Assembly: GCF_004751985.1 (NCBI RefSeq)
Contig: NZ_CP038492.1
Span: forward strand, 682,001 to 746,000
Length of the DNA stretch: 64,000 nucleotides
Direction: 5' to 3'
Source: Rhodophyticola sp. CCM32
Lineage (GTDB): Bacteria > Pseudomonadota > Alphaproteobacteria > Rhodobacterales > Rhodobacteraceae
Numbering within the stretch: position 1 is the stretch's first letter; each line of letters starts with the position of its first letter. A program made the translations under genes and the position numbers. This document shows, one piece after another, positions 25,686 to 34,164 of this stretch. A model generated the notes under the pieces. That model did not search any database, had not been told where the DNA came from, and was given only the letters and a program-made list of their open reading frames with translations.

Positions 25686-26989
25686 CAATAGGTCCCTTCA
25701 TAGGCCGTGCATTTCTCGGGGGTGTCCATGTCTTTGACGGTGTCAATCTCATCCGCTTTATGCGCGGAATAGACAGCTTCGAATTCCGGACCGAACCAGC
25801 CGGTGACAATTGTGTCAGACCGGAAAGCCTCAAGTGCCGCGTCAAGCGTTTCGGGGAGACGGACCAAGCCTTTCTGCGCGAGATCACCGGGCGGCAGAAG
25901 CGACAGGTCCTCTTCTGTTGGAACCGGGGCTTTCAGCCCGTCCTCGATACCCTGGGTTCCGGCGTGAACGACAGCCGCCAGCGCCATATAGGGCGAGGCG
26001 GCAGCGTCTGATGCACGGAATTCGATGTTGAATTGTCTGGCGATGGAGGCTGGGTCTTTCCCGGTCACAGGGCAGACGCGCAAGGAGGCCTCGCGGTCGC
26101 GAAAGCCAAGATTGTTGTAGGCGGCAGACCAGCGATGCGGGGTCAGCCGTTCGTAGGAGATGACGGAGGGAGCCGTGATTGCCAGGATATTCGGCAGATA
26201 TTTCAAGACACCGGCGGCAAAAGAACCGGTGATCTTGGACATGCCGCAAGGGCCGTCTGCGTCGTAGGTTACAGGGCTGCCGTCATCATCGACAAAGCTC
26301 ATATGGATGTGGACGCCATTGCCAACGCTGGCCACGTCTCGGATCGGTGTAAAGGTCGCGGCCTCGCCCAGTGACCGGGCCGTAGACCGGGTGAATTCGC
26401 GCAGGATCACAGCCTCATCCGCAGACCGCACGCCCTTTGCCGGACCAACAACAACCTCGTACTGGTTGGCGCCGAATTCCTTCATGATGCTGTCAGGCGC
26501 GATGTCATTTTTGGCAAGCGTGGCCATCAGGGTTTCACAAAGCCGGCGCTGCAACTCGAACCCTTCGCGTCCGTAGCCCTGGTTTTCGAGAAGCGGCGCA
26601 TCCTTCAGCTGGAATTCATGCTCAAACGCCGAAATAAGATGAACGCCCGCGACCTCATGCAGCCGTTTCAACGCCTTCCTGAGAATCGCGCGCGTGCAAA
26701 AAGCCCAGGGCTCGCCATCAAGCGTGACGATATCGCCCAGCATGAAATGCTCGGTTACCCCTGCGAATGTGGCCCTGGCCTCGGTGGTGGGATCAGGGAT
26801 CAGCAACAAATCGCCAAGAGCGCCAAACGGGCTGTCGGCAATGCCGTCAAAGCAGGTCATTTGCACATTGGTGGGCGTCCAGCCGACGCCACGTTGCAAG
26901 CGCTTGTCCAACTGGTCGGCTGGAAAGGCCTTGCCACGGACCTTGCCCGAGATGTCAGACGTGGCGGCAAAAATCAGCGGCAGTGTCAT
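25685..26989 (-). CDS. Glutamine synthetase-family ligase
   Basis: The 434-residue protein carries glutamine-synthetase catalytic-domain motifs: FEHEFQLKD (metal-binding Glu), GVHIHMSFVDDDGSPV near residue 220, ITAPSVISYERLTPHRWS near 265 and NIEFRASDAAASPYMALAAVV near 325. The N-terminal beta-grasp part is short and divergent, like the GlnA-like gamma-glutamyl ligases and FluG-like proteins rather than housekeeping GlnA (about 470 residues). It overlaps the regulator and cyclodeaminase genes. It may form or recycle a gamma-glutamyl amide during breakdown of the imported compound; this is inference. Confidence 0.82.
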   Translation of the reverse strand: MTLPLIFAATSDISGKVRGKAFPADQLDKRLQRGVGWTPTNVQMTCFDGIADSPFGALGDLLLIPDPTTEARATFAGVTEHFMLGDIVTLDGEPWAFCTRAILRKALKRLHEVAGVHLISAFEHEFQLKDAPLLENQGYGREGFELQRRLCETLMATLAKNDIAPDSIMKEFGANQYEVVVGPAKGVRSADEAVILREFTRSTARSLGEAATFTPIRDVASVGNGVHIHMSFVDDDGSPVTYDADGPCGMSKITGSFAAGVLKYLPNILAITAPSVISYERLTPHRWSAAYNNLGFRDREASLRVCPVTGKDPASIARQFNIEFRASDAAASPYMALAAVVHAGTQGIEDGLKAPVPTEEDLSLLPPGDLAQKGLVRLPETLDAALEAFRSDTIVTGWFGPEFEAVYSAHKADEIDTVKDMDTPEKCTAYEGTY

Positions 26990-27837
26990 TTCTCACCTTC
27001 CTTCGGGGTTAAACGCAGGGCATCCCAGGCCTTGATGCGATCGCGGGTTTGAACCCAGTTGTCTTCGGCAATATGTGTGACGATGGCCTCTGTCACCGAC
27101 AGGGCAGCGGAATAGGTGTCCCACAATGTGCCACTGTCTATGGGCACGGGCATCACCTCATGGGCATGTTTGGCGACGGGCGATATCCATTTGTCCGTCA
27201 TCAGGATCACGCGGACATTGCGTTCGGCATTGGCGGTTTTGCCAAGCGCTTCCAATGCAGGCTGATAGCGCCGGAAATCAACCATGTAGAGGATGTCGCC
27301 TGCACGCATCCTGAGAAGGTATTCCGGCCAGCTTTCCGGGTTGTCCGGCAGATGAAACACATCCTTGCGGATCTGGCGCAGGTGAAAGGAAAGATGTTTG
27401 GCAATCGTGTCACTGATCCGGCCGCCCAAGACGTAAACACAGCGCTTCTGGTCCGTCAGAAGGGTGCATATCTGATTGAACTGGTCTTCCGTGATCGCAT
27501 CCGCAGCCATGGCCATCTGGCTGGCGGCCTTGGCGATGAAATCCTTCAGGTAGCCACCTTCTTCAACAGAGCGTCCCGCCTGGTGAAGCTGGACGGGTGA
27601 GCGGTGACCCTCTTTCAACTCGGCAATCAGATCGCGCTGGAAATCCTGATAGCCGTCAAGCCCGATCTTGGTGACAAAGCGCGAAATCGAAGGCGCAGAG
27701 ACTTCGGCGTGTTTTGCCAGCTCCTGAATCGAGGACAGGCCTGCGAACGGATAATCCGACAGTATCGCCGCGGCCAGTTTGCGTTCCCCGCTGGTCAGGG
27801 TTTCGGCAGTGTTCTCTATGCGGTCTTTGATCAGCAT
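26986..27837 (-). CDS. RpiR/MurR-family transcriptional regulator
   Basis: The 283-residue protein has the N-terminal HTH_6 domain (residues about 1-77: LSSIQELAKHAEVSAPSISRFVTKIGL) and a C-terminal SIS domain from about residue 120 (RCVYVLGGRISDTIAKHLSFHLRQI). Its gene leads the operon that runs down to livH and overlaps the next start by 4 bp, so it probably controls its own operon and the divergent hydrolase. RpiR regulators usually sense phosphosugars; here the operon has no sugar genes, as in a subgroup tied to amino acid or hydantoin use. Confidence 0.87.
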   Translation of the reverse strand: MLIKDRIENTAETLTSGERKLAAAILSDYPFAGLSSIQELAKHAEVSAPSISRFVTKIGLDGYQDFQRDLIAELKEGHRSPVQLHQAGRSVEEGGYLKDFIAKAASQMAMAADAITEDQFNQICTLLTDQKRCVYVLGGRISDTIAKHLSFHLRQIRKDVFHLPDNPESWPEYLLRMRAGDILYMVDFRRYQPALEALGKTANAERNVRVILMTDKWISPVAKHAHEVMPVPIDSGTLWDTYSAALSVTEAIVTHIAEDNWVQTRDRIKAWDALRLTPKEGEK

Positions 27838-27852
27838 GGGGTGAGGATTGAT

Positions 27853-27905
27853 GAAAAAAAATTTCTAGTCAACGACAAAGATGTTGACATTGAAATTTTA
27901 TTTTC
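27853..27905. promoter_or_regulatory. AT-rich candidate RpiR operators between the regulator and the divergent hydrolase
   Basis: Two GAAA...TTTC dyads lie 39 bp apart: GAAA-N5-TTTC at 27853-27865 and GAAA-N6-TTTC at 27892-27905. The segment is far more AT-rich than its surroundings. Assignment to the adjacent RpiR protein is inferred from position only. Confidence 0.35.
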
Positions 27906-27982
27906 TCTGAATGGGCGGTGCTGGTCTGGGTGCCTCTCTGGGCGCCCGCAATGACCGAAAACACCACCGGAAAGCCCAGATA

Positions 27983-28627
27983 ATGATGCAGATGACCCGC
28001 GATATTCCTCTTCAACCCGATCAATCGGCGCTGCTGTTCATTGACGTTCAGAACTTTGCCGCACACCGGGATGGGGCAGAGTTTGGCGGGCTGTCAGATG
28101 CAGAGTTCGACGCGAAATACGGGTGGTTCTTCGATCAACTGAAAACGCGTGTCGTGCCCAATATGCAGGCCCTTCAGAAGGGCGCGCGCGCAGCAGGGAT
28201 CGAGGTGCTTTACACCACCATTGAAAGCCTGACCAAGGACGGGCGCGACCGGTCGCTGGACTACAAGATTACCGGCTTCAACGTGCCCAAGGGGTCTTGG
28301 GACGGCAAGGTGATTGACGAACTGGCCCCGGGCGAGGATGAAATCGTCTTCCCCAAATCCTCGTCTTCGGTTTTTGTCTCGACCCATATTGATTATGTGC
28401 TGCGCAATCTGGGCGTGAAGCAATTGGTGATCTCGGGGCTTGTCACCGATCAATGCGTCGAAAGCGCGATCCGGGATGCCTGTGATCTGGGCTATCTGGT
28501 GACCCAGGTGACCGACGCCTGCATGACATACACCCAGGCCCGCCATGACAATTCGCTTGAGACAATCAAAGGCTATTGCAGGCAGGTGAAGACGGCGCAA
28601 TTGCTCATGGAGATCGGCCATGGATAG
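27983..28627 (+). CDS. Isochorismatase-fold cysteine hydrolase
   Basis: The protein is 214 residues from the ATG at 27983 (ATGs at 27986 and 27992 are equally possible; no strong ribosome site). The cysteine-hydrolase triad pattern is visible: Asp in LLFIDVQNF near residue 21, Lys in the mid region, and nucleophile Cys in VISGLVTDQCVESAIRDACDLGY near residue 160. Relatives include N-carbamoylsarcosine amidase, biuret hydrolase, ureidoacrylate hydrolase (RutB) and nicotinamidase, all C-N hydrolases. It is divergent from the RpiR-led operon and probably opens or deamidates the same imported compound. Confidence 0.82.
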   Translation: MMQMTRDIPLQPDQSALLFIDVQNFAAHRDGAEFGGLSDAEFDAKYGWFFDQLKTRVVPNMQALQKGARAAGIEVLYTTIESLTKDGRDRSLDYKITGFNVPKGSWDGKVIDELAPGEDEIVFPKSSSSVFVSTHIDYVLRNLGVKQLVISGLVTDQCVESAIRDACDLGYLVTQVTDACMTYTQARHDNSLETIKGYCRQVKTAQLLMEIGHG

Positions 28628-28796
28628 GCGGGTCGTCGATGTCAACGGGTCGCGCCCTGGCCATGTGAGGCCCTGACCCGAGACGTCGCCCGCATGCCAT
28701 GGGGGAACCCACCGTTTCAGTTCGGACAGGGACTGAACAGCGAACCGAATCCAGCGCGAACCAAGGGTCGTGGGTGGAAGGTCAGGCGGGGATGTT

Positions 28797-29849
28797 TCAG
28801 GGCGACCGAAACCCGGCCTGTCCGAAAAGCGCGCGCATTGAGCTTGCGATCTCGCCCTCTTCATCCGCTTCAGTCACCCAGATATTGCCCGGGTCCAATC
28901 CGGTCCAGCCAAGGGCATCTGCCACGTATTGGCGGACCGGGGCGGCGTTTTCTCCGACGCCACCGGTGAAAACCAGCCCGTCGATCCCGCCCATCGCGGC
29001 GATCATCGCGCCCGCATGCCGGGTGATCCAATAGCAGTAATGATCCACCGCCGCCTTGGCCTCTGGCGTATTGCTGTCCAGCAGCGTCTTCATCGAGGAG
29101 GAGCCCGCCATCGCCAGAAGCCCGCTTTCGCGGTTCAGCATCTGTTCCACCGCGTCTGCGCTGTACCCCTGCCGCAGCAGGTGAAAGAGAACGCCCGGGT
29201 CCATTGCGCCCGCGCGTGTGGCCATCACCAGCCCGTCCATGGGCGAAAACCCCATTGTGGTCGCCACGCCAATCCCGTCAACAACAGCCGCCAGAGACGC
29301 GCCTGCGCCCAGATGGGCCATAAGCACGCGGCGGGGCAGGGGCTGGCCCGTCACGGCGGCAAACCGGCGCAGAACAGAGGCATAGGACAGCCCGTGAAAG
29401 CCATAACGCCGCATGCCCTGATCGCGCAGCGCCTTTGGAAGCGGGATCGTGGTCGCGACATCGGGGTTCTGCGCGTGAAAGGCCGTGTCGAAACAGCCGC
29501 CATGCCGGGCCGCAGGATAAAGCCGGGCGCAAAGGGCCGCCATGGCAAGCGCGGGCGGGTTGTGAAGGGGGGCAAAGGCCGATGCCCGGTCGATAAGGGC
29601 CAAAACCTCCGGGGTCAGTTCCGCAGGCGCGGTCATGTCCAGCCCATGCACAATCCGGTGGCCGATCAGGGCGGGCGGGCCGTCCTGCCCCAGATCGTCA
29701 ATCTCGGCGGCCAGCTGCGATTGCGGGATCCCGGCCACCGCGATCTCGCGCAGGGTCCGGGTTGCGCGCGGGGTCGCATCGGGCCCGAATGCGGCCAGTC
29801 TGAGGGAGGATGACCCTGCATTCAGTGTCAGGATCCAGCCCTCAGCCAT
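28797..29849 (-). CDS. ackA: Acetate kinase
   Basis: The 350-residue protein has ASKHA acetate-kinase motifs in order: LNAGSSSLRLAAF at the start, ALIGHRIVHG near 65, MRRYGFHGLSYASV near 150, MAHLGAGASL near 181, TMGFSPMDGLVMATRAG near 200 and VFTGGVGENAAPVR near 305. It is about 40 residues shorter than typical AckA (about 395). The gene follows xsc by 3 bp, so it would convert the acetyl phosphate made by Xsc to acetate with ATP gain. No phosphotransacetylase lies here, unlike the common xsc-pta arrangement. Confidence 0.88.
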   Translation of the reverse strand: MAEGWILTLNAGSSSLRLAAFGPDATPRATRTLREIAVAGIPQSQLAAEIDDLGQDGPPALIGHRIVHGLDMTAPAELTPEVLALIDRASAFAPLHNPPALAMAALCARLYPAARHGGCFDTAFHAQNPDVATTIPLPKALRDQGMRRYGFHGLSYASVLRRFAAVTGQPLPRRVLMAHLGAGASLAAVVDGIGVATTMGFSPMDGLVMATRAGAMDPGVLFHLLRQGYSADAVEQMLNRESGLLAMAGSSSMKTLLDSNTPEAKAAVDHYCYWITRHAGAMIAAMGGIDGLVFTGGVGENAAPVRQYVADALGWTGLDPGNIWVTEADEEGEIASSMRALFGQAGFRSP

Positions 29850-29852
29850 CGG

Positions 29853-31631
29853 TCACGCCCCGGTCTGCGGGCGCATATCTGCCGGATCAATCCCTGCCAC
29901 TGTCACCGGTTTCTTCATCGCATCGCGGCGGAACGGCTCCCCCAGTTCCTGATTGATCATCGCCTCGATCAGCGTGGTCTTGCCATGTGTCATCTGATCC
30001 TCAATCGCCTGGCTCAGGGCGGCTGTCAGCTCCTCCATCGTGCGGGCCACCACGCCGTTCAGCCCGCAGGCTGTGGCAATCCCGGCATAGGACACCGCTT
30101 CATCCAGTTCGGTGCCGACGAAATTATCCTCGAACCACAGGGTGGAGTTCCGTTTCTCGGCCCCCCATTGATAATTGCGGAAAACGATCTGGGTGATCGC
30201 CGGCCATTCCCCGCGCCCGATCGCCGTCAGCTCATTGACCGCGATGCCGAACGCCCCGTCACCGGCAAAGCCCACCACCGGCACATCCGCTTGCCCGATC
30301 TTGGCGCCCACAATCGCGGGCAGGCCATAACCGCAGGGGCCAAACAGGCCGGGGGCAAGGTATTTGCGCCCCTCTTCAAAGGAGGGATAGGCGTTGCCGA
30401 TGGCACAATTATTGCCGATATCCGATGAGATGATCGCCGTGCGCGGCAGGGCGGACTGGATCGCGCGCCAGGCCATGCGCGGGCTCATCCAGTCCGGCTT
30501 GGCGCGGCGGGCGCGGTCATTCCAGCTTGTGCCGGGGTCATCATCTTCATGATCCATCGACGACAATTGTTGCGCCCAGGCGGATTTGGTTTTGGCGATC
30601 CTGTCCTTGCGGTCCTGCCGCCCGGCATCGCCTGCGCTGTCCGAGAGGTTTTCCAGAATGCCCCGGGCCACTTTCCCGGCATCGCCGACGATGCCCACGG
30701 TGACTTTCTTGGTCAGACCGATCCGGTTGGGGTTGATGTCGACCTGGATGATCTTGGCCTCAGCCGGCCAGTATTCCATCCCATAGCCGGGCAGGGTGGA
30801 GAACGGGTTGAGCCTTGTGCCCAGACACAACACCACATCGGCATCCCTGATCAGGTCCATCGCGGCTTTGGAGCCGTTATAGCCAAGCGGCCCGGCGAAA
30901 AGCGGATGTGCGCCGGGGAAGGCATCATTATGCTGGTAGCCGACGCAGACCGGCGCGGTCAGGCGTTCTGCCAGGGTGGCAGAGACGGCGATTGCGTCGG
31001 CCAGAATCACGCCCGCGCCATTCAGGATCACCGGGTTTTCAGCGGCAGAGAGCAGGGCGGCGGCCTCCCGGACCGAGTTTTCGCCACCCGGGCTGGCCTC
31101 GAACGTGATCGGGTCGGGGATGTCGATATCGACCAGCCGGGTCCAGAAATCGCGGGGGATGTTGATCTGGGCGGGGCCGCAAAGCCGTTTGGCCTGGGCG
31201 ATCACCCGGGTCAGCACCTCGGCTACGCGGGACGGGTCGCGCAGTTCTTCCTGATAGGCGGCCATATCCTCGAACAGTTTCATCTGTTCGACTTCCTGAA
31301 ACCCGCCTTGCCCGATGGTCTTGTTGGCCGCCTGGGGTGTGACCAGAAGCAGGGGCGTATGGTTCCAATAGGCGGTTTTCACGGCGGTGACGAAATTGGT
31401 GATGCCAGGGCCGTTCTGGGCGATCATCATCGACATTCTGCCCGTGGCCCGGGTGTAGCCATCGGCCATCATCCCGGCACTGCCTTCATGGGCGCAGTCC
31501 CAGAACATGATGCCCGCCCGGGGAAAAAGATCAGAGATCGGCATCATCGCCGACCCGATAATGCCAAAGGCATGTTCGATCCCGTGGCGTTGCAGGACTT
31601 TCACAAAAGCTTCTTCGGTGGTCATTTTCAT
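29853..31631 (-). CDS. xsc: Sulfoacetaldehyde acetyltransferase
   Basis: The 592-residue thiamine-diphosphate enzyme starts MKMTTEEAFVKVLQRHGIEH and continues AFGIIGSAMMPISDLFP, which is characteristic of Xsc rather than acetolactate synthase. The catalytic Glu lies in CAHEGSAGMMADGYTRATGR near residue 50, and the ThDP/Mg motif is VVGFAGDGAFGIAVNELTAIGR followed by QIVFRNYQWGAEK. It cleaves sulfoacetaldehyde with phosphate to sulfite and acetyl phosphate. Its promoter region carries a TauR-like repeat (31707-31738), which ties it to the tpa/tauABC module about 15 kb away. Confidence 0.95.
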   Translation of the reverse strand: MKMTTEEAFVKVLQRHGIEHAFGIIGSAMMPISDLFPRAGIMFWDCAHEGSAGMMADGYTRATGRMSMMIAQNGPGITNFVTAVKTAYWNHTPLLLVTPQAANKTIGQGGFQEVEQMKLFEDMAAYQEELRDPSRVAEVLTRVIAQAKRLCGPAQINIPRDFWTRLVDIDIPDPITFEASPGGENSVREAAALLSAAENPVILNGAGVILADAIAVSATLAERLTAPVCVGYQHNDAFPGAHPLFAGPLGYNGSKAAMDLIRDADVVLCLGTRLNPFSTLPGYGMEYWPAEAKIIQVDINPNRIGLTKKVTVGIVGDAGKVARGILENLSDSAGDAGRQDRKDRIAKTKSAWAQQLSSMDHEDDDPGTSWNDRARRAKPDWMSPRMAWRAIQSALPRTAIISSDIGNNCAIGNAYPSFEEGRKYLAPGLFGPCGYGLPAIVGAKIGQADVPVVGFAGDGAFGIAVNELTAIGRGEWPAITQIVFRNYQWGAEKRNSTLWFEDNFVGTELDEAVSYAGIATACGLNGVVARTMEELTAALSQAIEDQMTHGKTTLIEAMINQELGEPFRRDAMKKPVTVAGIDPADMRPQTGA

Positions 31632-31706
31632 GTGTCTGTCTCCATGGATCGGACGGGCCGGTCTTTCCGGGGGTTTCTCCGGTCAAACAGAACTGCGCAC
31701 AGGCCG

Positions 31707-31738
31707 GTAGGGCCAACCGGTTTCATGGATATGGCCAG
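31707..31738 (-). promoter_or_regulatory. TauR-type direct repeat upstream of xsc
   Basis: Read on the minus strand, CTGGCCATAT (31738 to 31729) is followed exactly 22 bp later by TTGGCCCTAC (31716 to 31707), about 75 bp before the xsc start. Box sequence and spacing match the pairs at the tpa/tauA promoter (CTGGCCTTAT and CTGGCCCTAT). Confidence 0.6.
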
Positions 31739-31850
31739 TGGCCAATGGCGGCAGGTCATGGATGGAAATCACAGACGGAAAGCATGCTTTGATTGCGCTT
31801 TTGCAAAGCGCGCAATTCAGCGAAGGAAACAAGGATCGGTCGGCGCTGTT

Positions 31851-32552
31851 TCAAACCTGCATCTTTGCCGCGATCACGGCTTTGATCCGGTCTGAGATAT
31901 CGGCGATCTCACCCATTGCGGGGATCGAGAACAGGACATCCGACATATCGTAATATTCGATCAGCGGGGCTGTCTGCGCATGATATTCCACCAGCCGGAC
32001 CCGCACGGTTTCGGCGGTGTCATCGGCCCTGCGTTTGAAGCCGGTCGATCCGCAGATGTCGCAGACACCTTCCACCGCCGGGCGTTTGAACGTGATGTGG
32101 TAGCCTTCGCCGCATCTGGCACAGCTATGCCGGCCTGAAATACGCGCAACCATCGCGTCATCATCGACAACCAGATTGATCGTTGCGGCAATGGCATTTC
32201 CGTCCCCTGTCAACAGCGCATCCAGGGCCTTTGCCTGAGTGATTGTGCGCGGGAACCCGTCCAGAAGCACCCCGTCCTTGCCATCCGGGCGGGCGAGGGC
32301 GTCTTTCAGAACCGCGATGACGATATCGTCGCTGACCAGGGCGCCGGCCTCCATCTCGGCCCTGGCGGCAAGACCGGCGGGTGTGCCATTTGCAACGGCC
32401 TTGCGCAGAAGATCGCCGGTTGAAAGCTGGGTCAGGCCGAATGTATCGGCCATGCGTCGTGCCTGTGTGCCCTTGCCGGACCCGGGCGGGCCCAGGATAA
32501 CAAAGACAAAACTCTGGCGCGGTGTGTGAGAAGATGTGTGAGAGCTGGAAAT
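31851..32552 (-). CDS. adk: Adenylate kinase, start codon uncertain (ATT proposed)
   Basis: The frame encodes a complete adenylate kinase: P-loop VILGPPGSGKGTQARRM, LSTGDLLRKAV, GFPRT and a zinc-type LID with four cysteines (CARC...CDIC), as in Paracoccus. The first in-frame ATG (32453) lies after the P-loop and would delete it. Upstream the frame has no ATG, GTG or TTG back to the hairpin; ATT at 32552, preceded by AGGA at a distance of eight bases, is the best candidate and gives 233 residues with a 12-residue extension. An ATG with good position at 32568 is out of frame. An unusual start, a frameshift or a sequencing error are the options. It interconverts AMP/ATP and ADP, useful next to AMP-forming MatB. 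Confidence 0.75.
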   Translation of the reverse strand: MSSSHTSSHTPRQSFVFVILGPPGSGKGTQARRMADTFGLTQLSTGDLLRKAVANGTPAGLAARAEMEAGALVSDDIVIAVLKDALARPDGKDGVLLDGFPRTITQAKALDALLTGDGNAIAATINLVVDDDAMVARISGRHSCARCGEGYHITFKRPAVEGVCDICGSTGFKRRADDTAETVRVRLVEYHAQTAPLIEYYDMSDVLFSIPAMGEIADISDRIKAVIAAKMQV

Positions 32553-32579
32553 GGTCTTGATCCTGCATCGAAGGAAAGG

Positions 32580-32603
32580 AGTCGGGGCCGTGAGGCCCCG
32601 ACT
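32580..32603 (-). terminator. Terminator-like hairpin after matB
   Basis: AGTCGGGGCC (32580-32589) and GGCCCCGACT (32594-32603) form a perfect 10-bp stem with a GTGA loop, followed on the minus strand by a pyrimidine-rich TCCTTTCC. It separates matB from adk. Confidence 0.7.
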
Positions 32604-32647
32604 GTCACGCGCAGCCAGGGGAGAGGTCAGGACACGCGGAACCTGGT

Positions 32648-34162
32648 TTATTTCGCGAAAAGCCCCGAAAACTGATCCCGCAGGACATTTTTCTGGACTT
32701 TGCCCATGGTGTTGCGCGGCAGTTCCGGCACCACCATCAACCGTTGGGGATGTTTGAAACGGGCAAGGGATTTGCCGATGCTGGCCTTGATCGCCTCCAG
32801 ATCCGGCTCGGCGCCGTCTTCGGCCACAAGAACCCCGACCACGGTTTCCCCGAAATCGGGATGCGGCACGCCGATGGTGGCGCTTTCCAGCACTCCGGGC
32901 TGATCATCCAGCACCAGTTCGATCTCTTTGGGGTAGATGTTATACCCGCCCGAGATGATCAGGTCCTTGTTGCGCCCGACGATATGCACATATCCATCCT
33001 CGTCGATCCGGCCCAGATCGCCGGTGATGAAGAACCCGTTTTCGCGCAGCTCCTCGGCGGTCTTCTCGGGCATCTTCCAATAGCCCTTGAACACGTTCGG
33101 CCCGCGCACCTCGATCTCGCCGATCTCACCGACGGGCAGGGCCTCGCCGGTGTTGCTGTCGGTGATCTTCACCTCGATCCCGGGCAGGGGGAAGCCCACG
33201 GTGCCTGCCCGCCGTTCCCCCGCATAGGGGTTTGAGGTGTTCATATTGGTCTCGGTCATCCCGTAGCGTTCGAGAATCCGGTGGCCTGTCCGCTCTTCGA
33301 ACTGCACATGGGTTTCCGCCAGAAGCGGGGCGCTGCCAGAGATGAACAGCCGCATATGCACCGCAAGCGCGCGGGTGAAACGCTCATCCCCAAGCAGACG
33401 GGTATAGAAGGTCGGCACCCCCATCATGGTTGTTGCCTGCGGCATCAGATCAAGCATGACATCCAGGTCGAACCTGGTCAGGAAGATGATCTTTCCACCG
33501 GCCAGCAGCGAGATATTGGTTGCGACAAACAGGCCATGGGTGTGGAAGATCGGCAGGGCATGCAGCAGCACATCATCTGCAGTGAACTGCCATTCCGCCG
33601 CCAATGCCTGCGCGTTGGACAGAAGATTGCCCTGGGTCAGCATCGCCCCCTTGGAGCGCCCGGTTGTCCCCGAAGTGTACAAAAACGCGGCCAGATCATC
33701 GAGATCCCGGCCCACGGTGGCAAATGTCTCGGGCATGTCTTTGGCCCGGGTCGCAAAGGACCCGGTGCCATCGGCATTCATGGTTTCCAGAATGACACCG
33801 GTGGCATTCGCAATCGTGGCATAGGCCTCGGCGTTTTTGCCATCGCATAGCAGAATGCGGGCTTCGCTGTTTTCCACGAAGTAAGACACCTCGTCGCTGG
33901 TATAGGCGGTGTTCAGCGGCAAAAACACAAGCCCCGCCTGCACACAGGCCGCATATACCGCAAGCGCGTCGGGAGATTTGGCGATCTGTACCGCGACCCT
34001 GTCGCCGGGTTTCGCGCCGATCTGCGTGAATGTATGGGCAAATCGCGCGGTCATTTTGAGAAAGCTGTCATGTGTGATGACGGTTTCATCGGCCAGTTGC
34101 AGGAAAGCCGTGTCTTTTCCAATGTGCTGACCGAAAAGTGTGTCGAAAAGCGGGTTGGCCAT
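32648..34162 (-). CDS. matB: Malonyl-CoA synthetase
   Basis: This 504-residue adenylate-forming enzyme has the AMP-binding signature FLYTSGTTGRSKGAMLTQGN near residue 165, the A5-like YGMTETNMNTSNPY near 300 (with the R-rich GERRAG that follows, seen in MatB) and GYNIYPKEIE near 405. The C-terminal lysine lies in PRNTMGKVQKNVL. It makes malonyl-CoA from malonate, ATP and CoA, releasing AMP. It follows matA by 2 bp. Confidence 0.93.
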   Translation of the reverse strand: MANPLFDTLFGQHIGKDTAFLQLADETVITHDSFLKMTARFAHTFTQIGAKPGDRVAVQIAKSPDALAVYAACVQAGLVFLPLNTAYTSDEVSYFVENSEARILLCDGKNAEAYATIANATGVILETMNADGTGSFATRAKDMPETFATVGRDLDDLAAFLYTSGTTGRSKGAMLTQGNLLSNAQALAAEWQFTADDVLLHALPIFHTHGLFVATNISLLAGGKIIFLTRFDLDVMLDLMPQATTMMGVPTFYTRLLGDERFTRALAVHMRLFISGSAPLLAETHVQFEERTGHRILERYGMTETNMNTSNPYAGERRAGTVGFPLPGIEVKITDSNTGEALPVGEIGEIEVRGPNVFKGYWKMPEKTAEELRENGFFITGDLGRIDEDGYVHIVGRNKDLIISGGYNIYPKEIELVLDDQPGVLESATIGVPHPDFGETVVGVLVAEDGAEPDLEAIKASIGKSLARFKHPQRLMVVPELPRNTMGKVQKNVLRDQFSGLFAK

Positions 34163-34164
34163 GT

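Noticed and set aside
32161..32568. 135-codon minus-strand frame beginning at the ATG at 32568
   Set aside because: After the first few codons it is an out-of-frame reading of adenylate kinase; only its start codon is of interest, as noted for adk.
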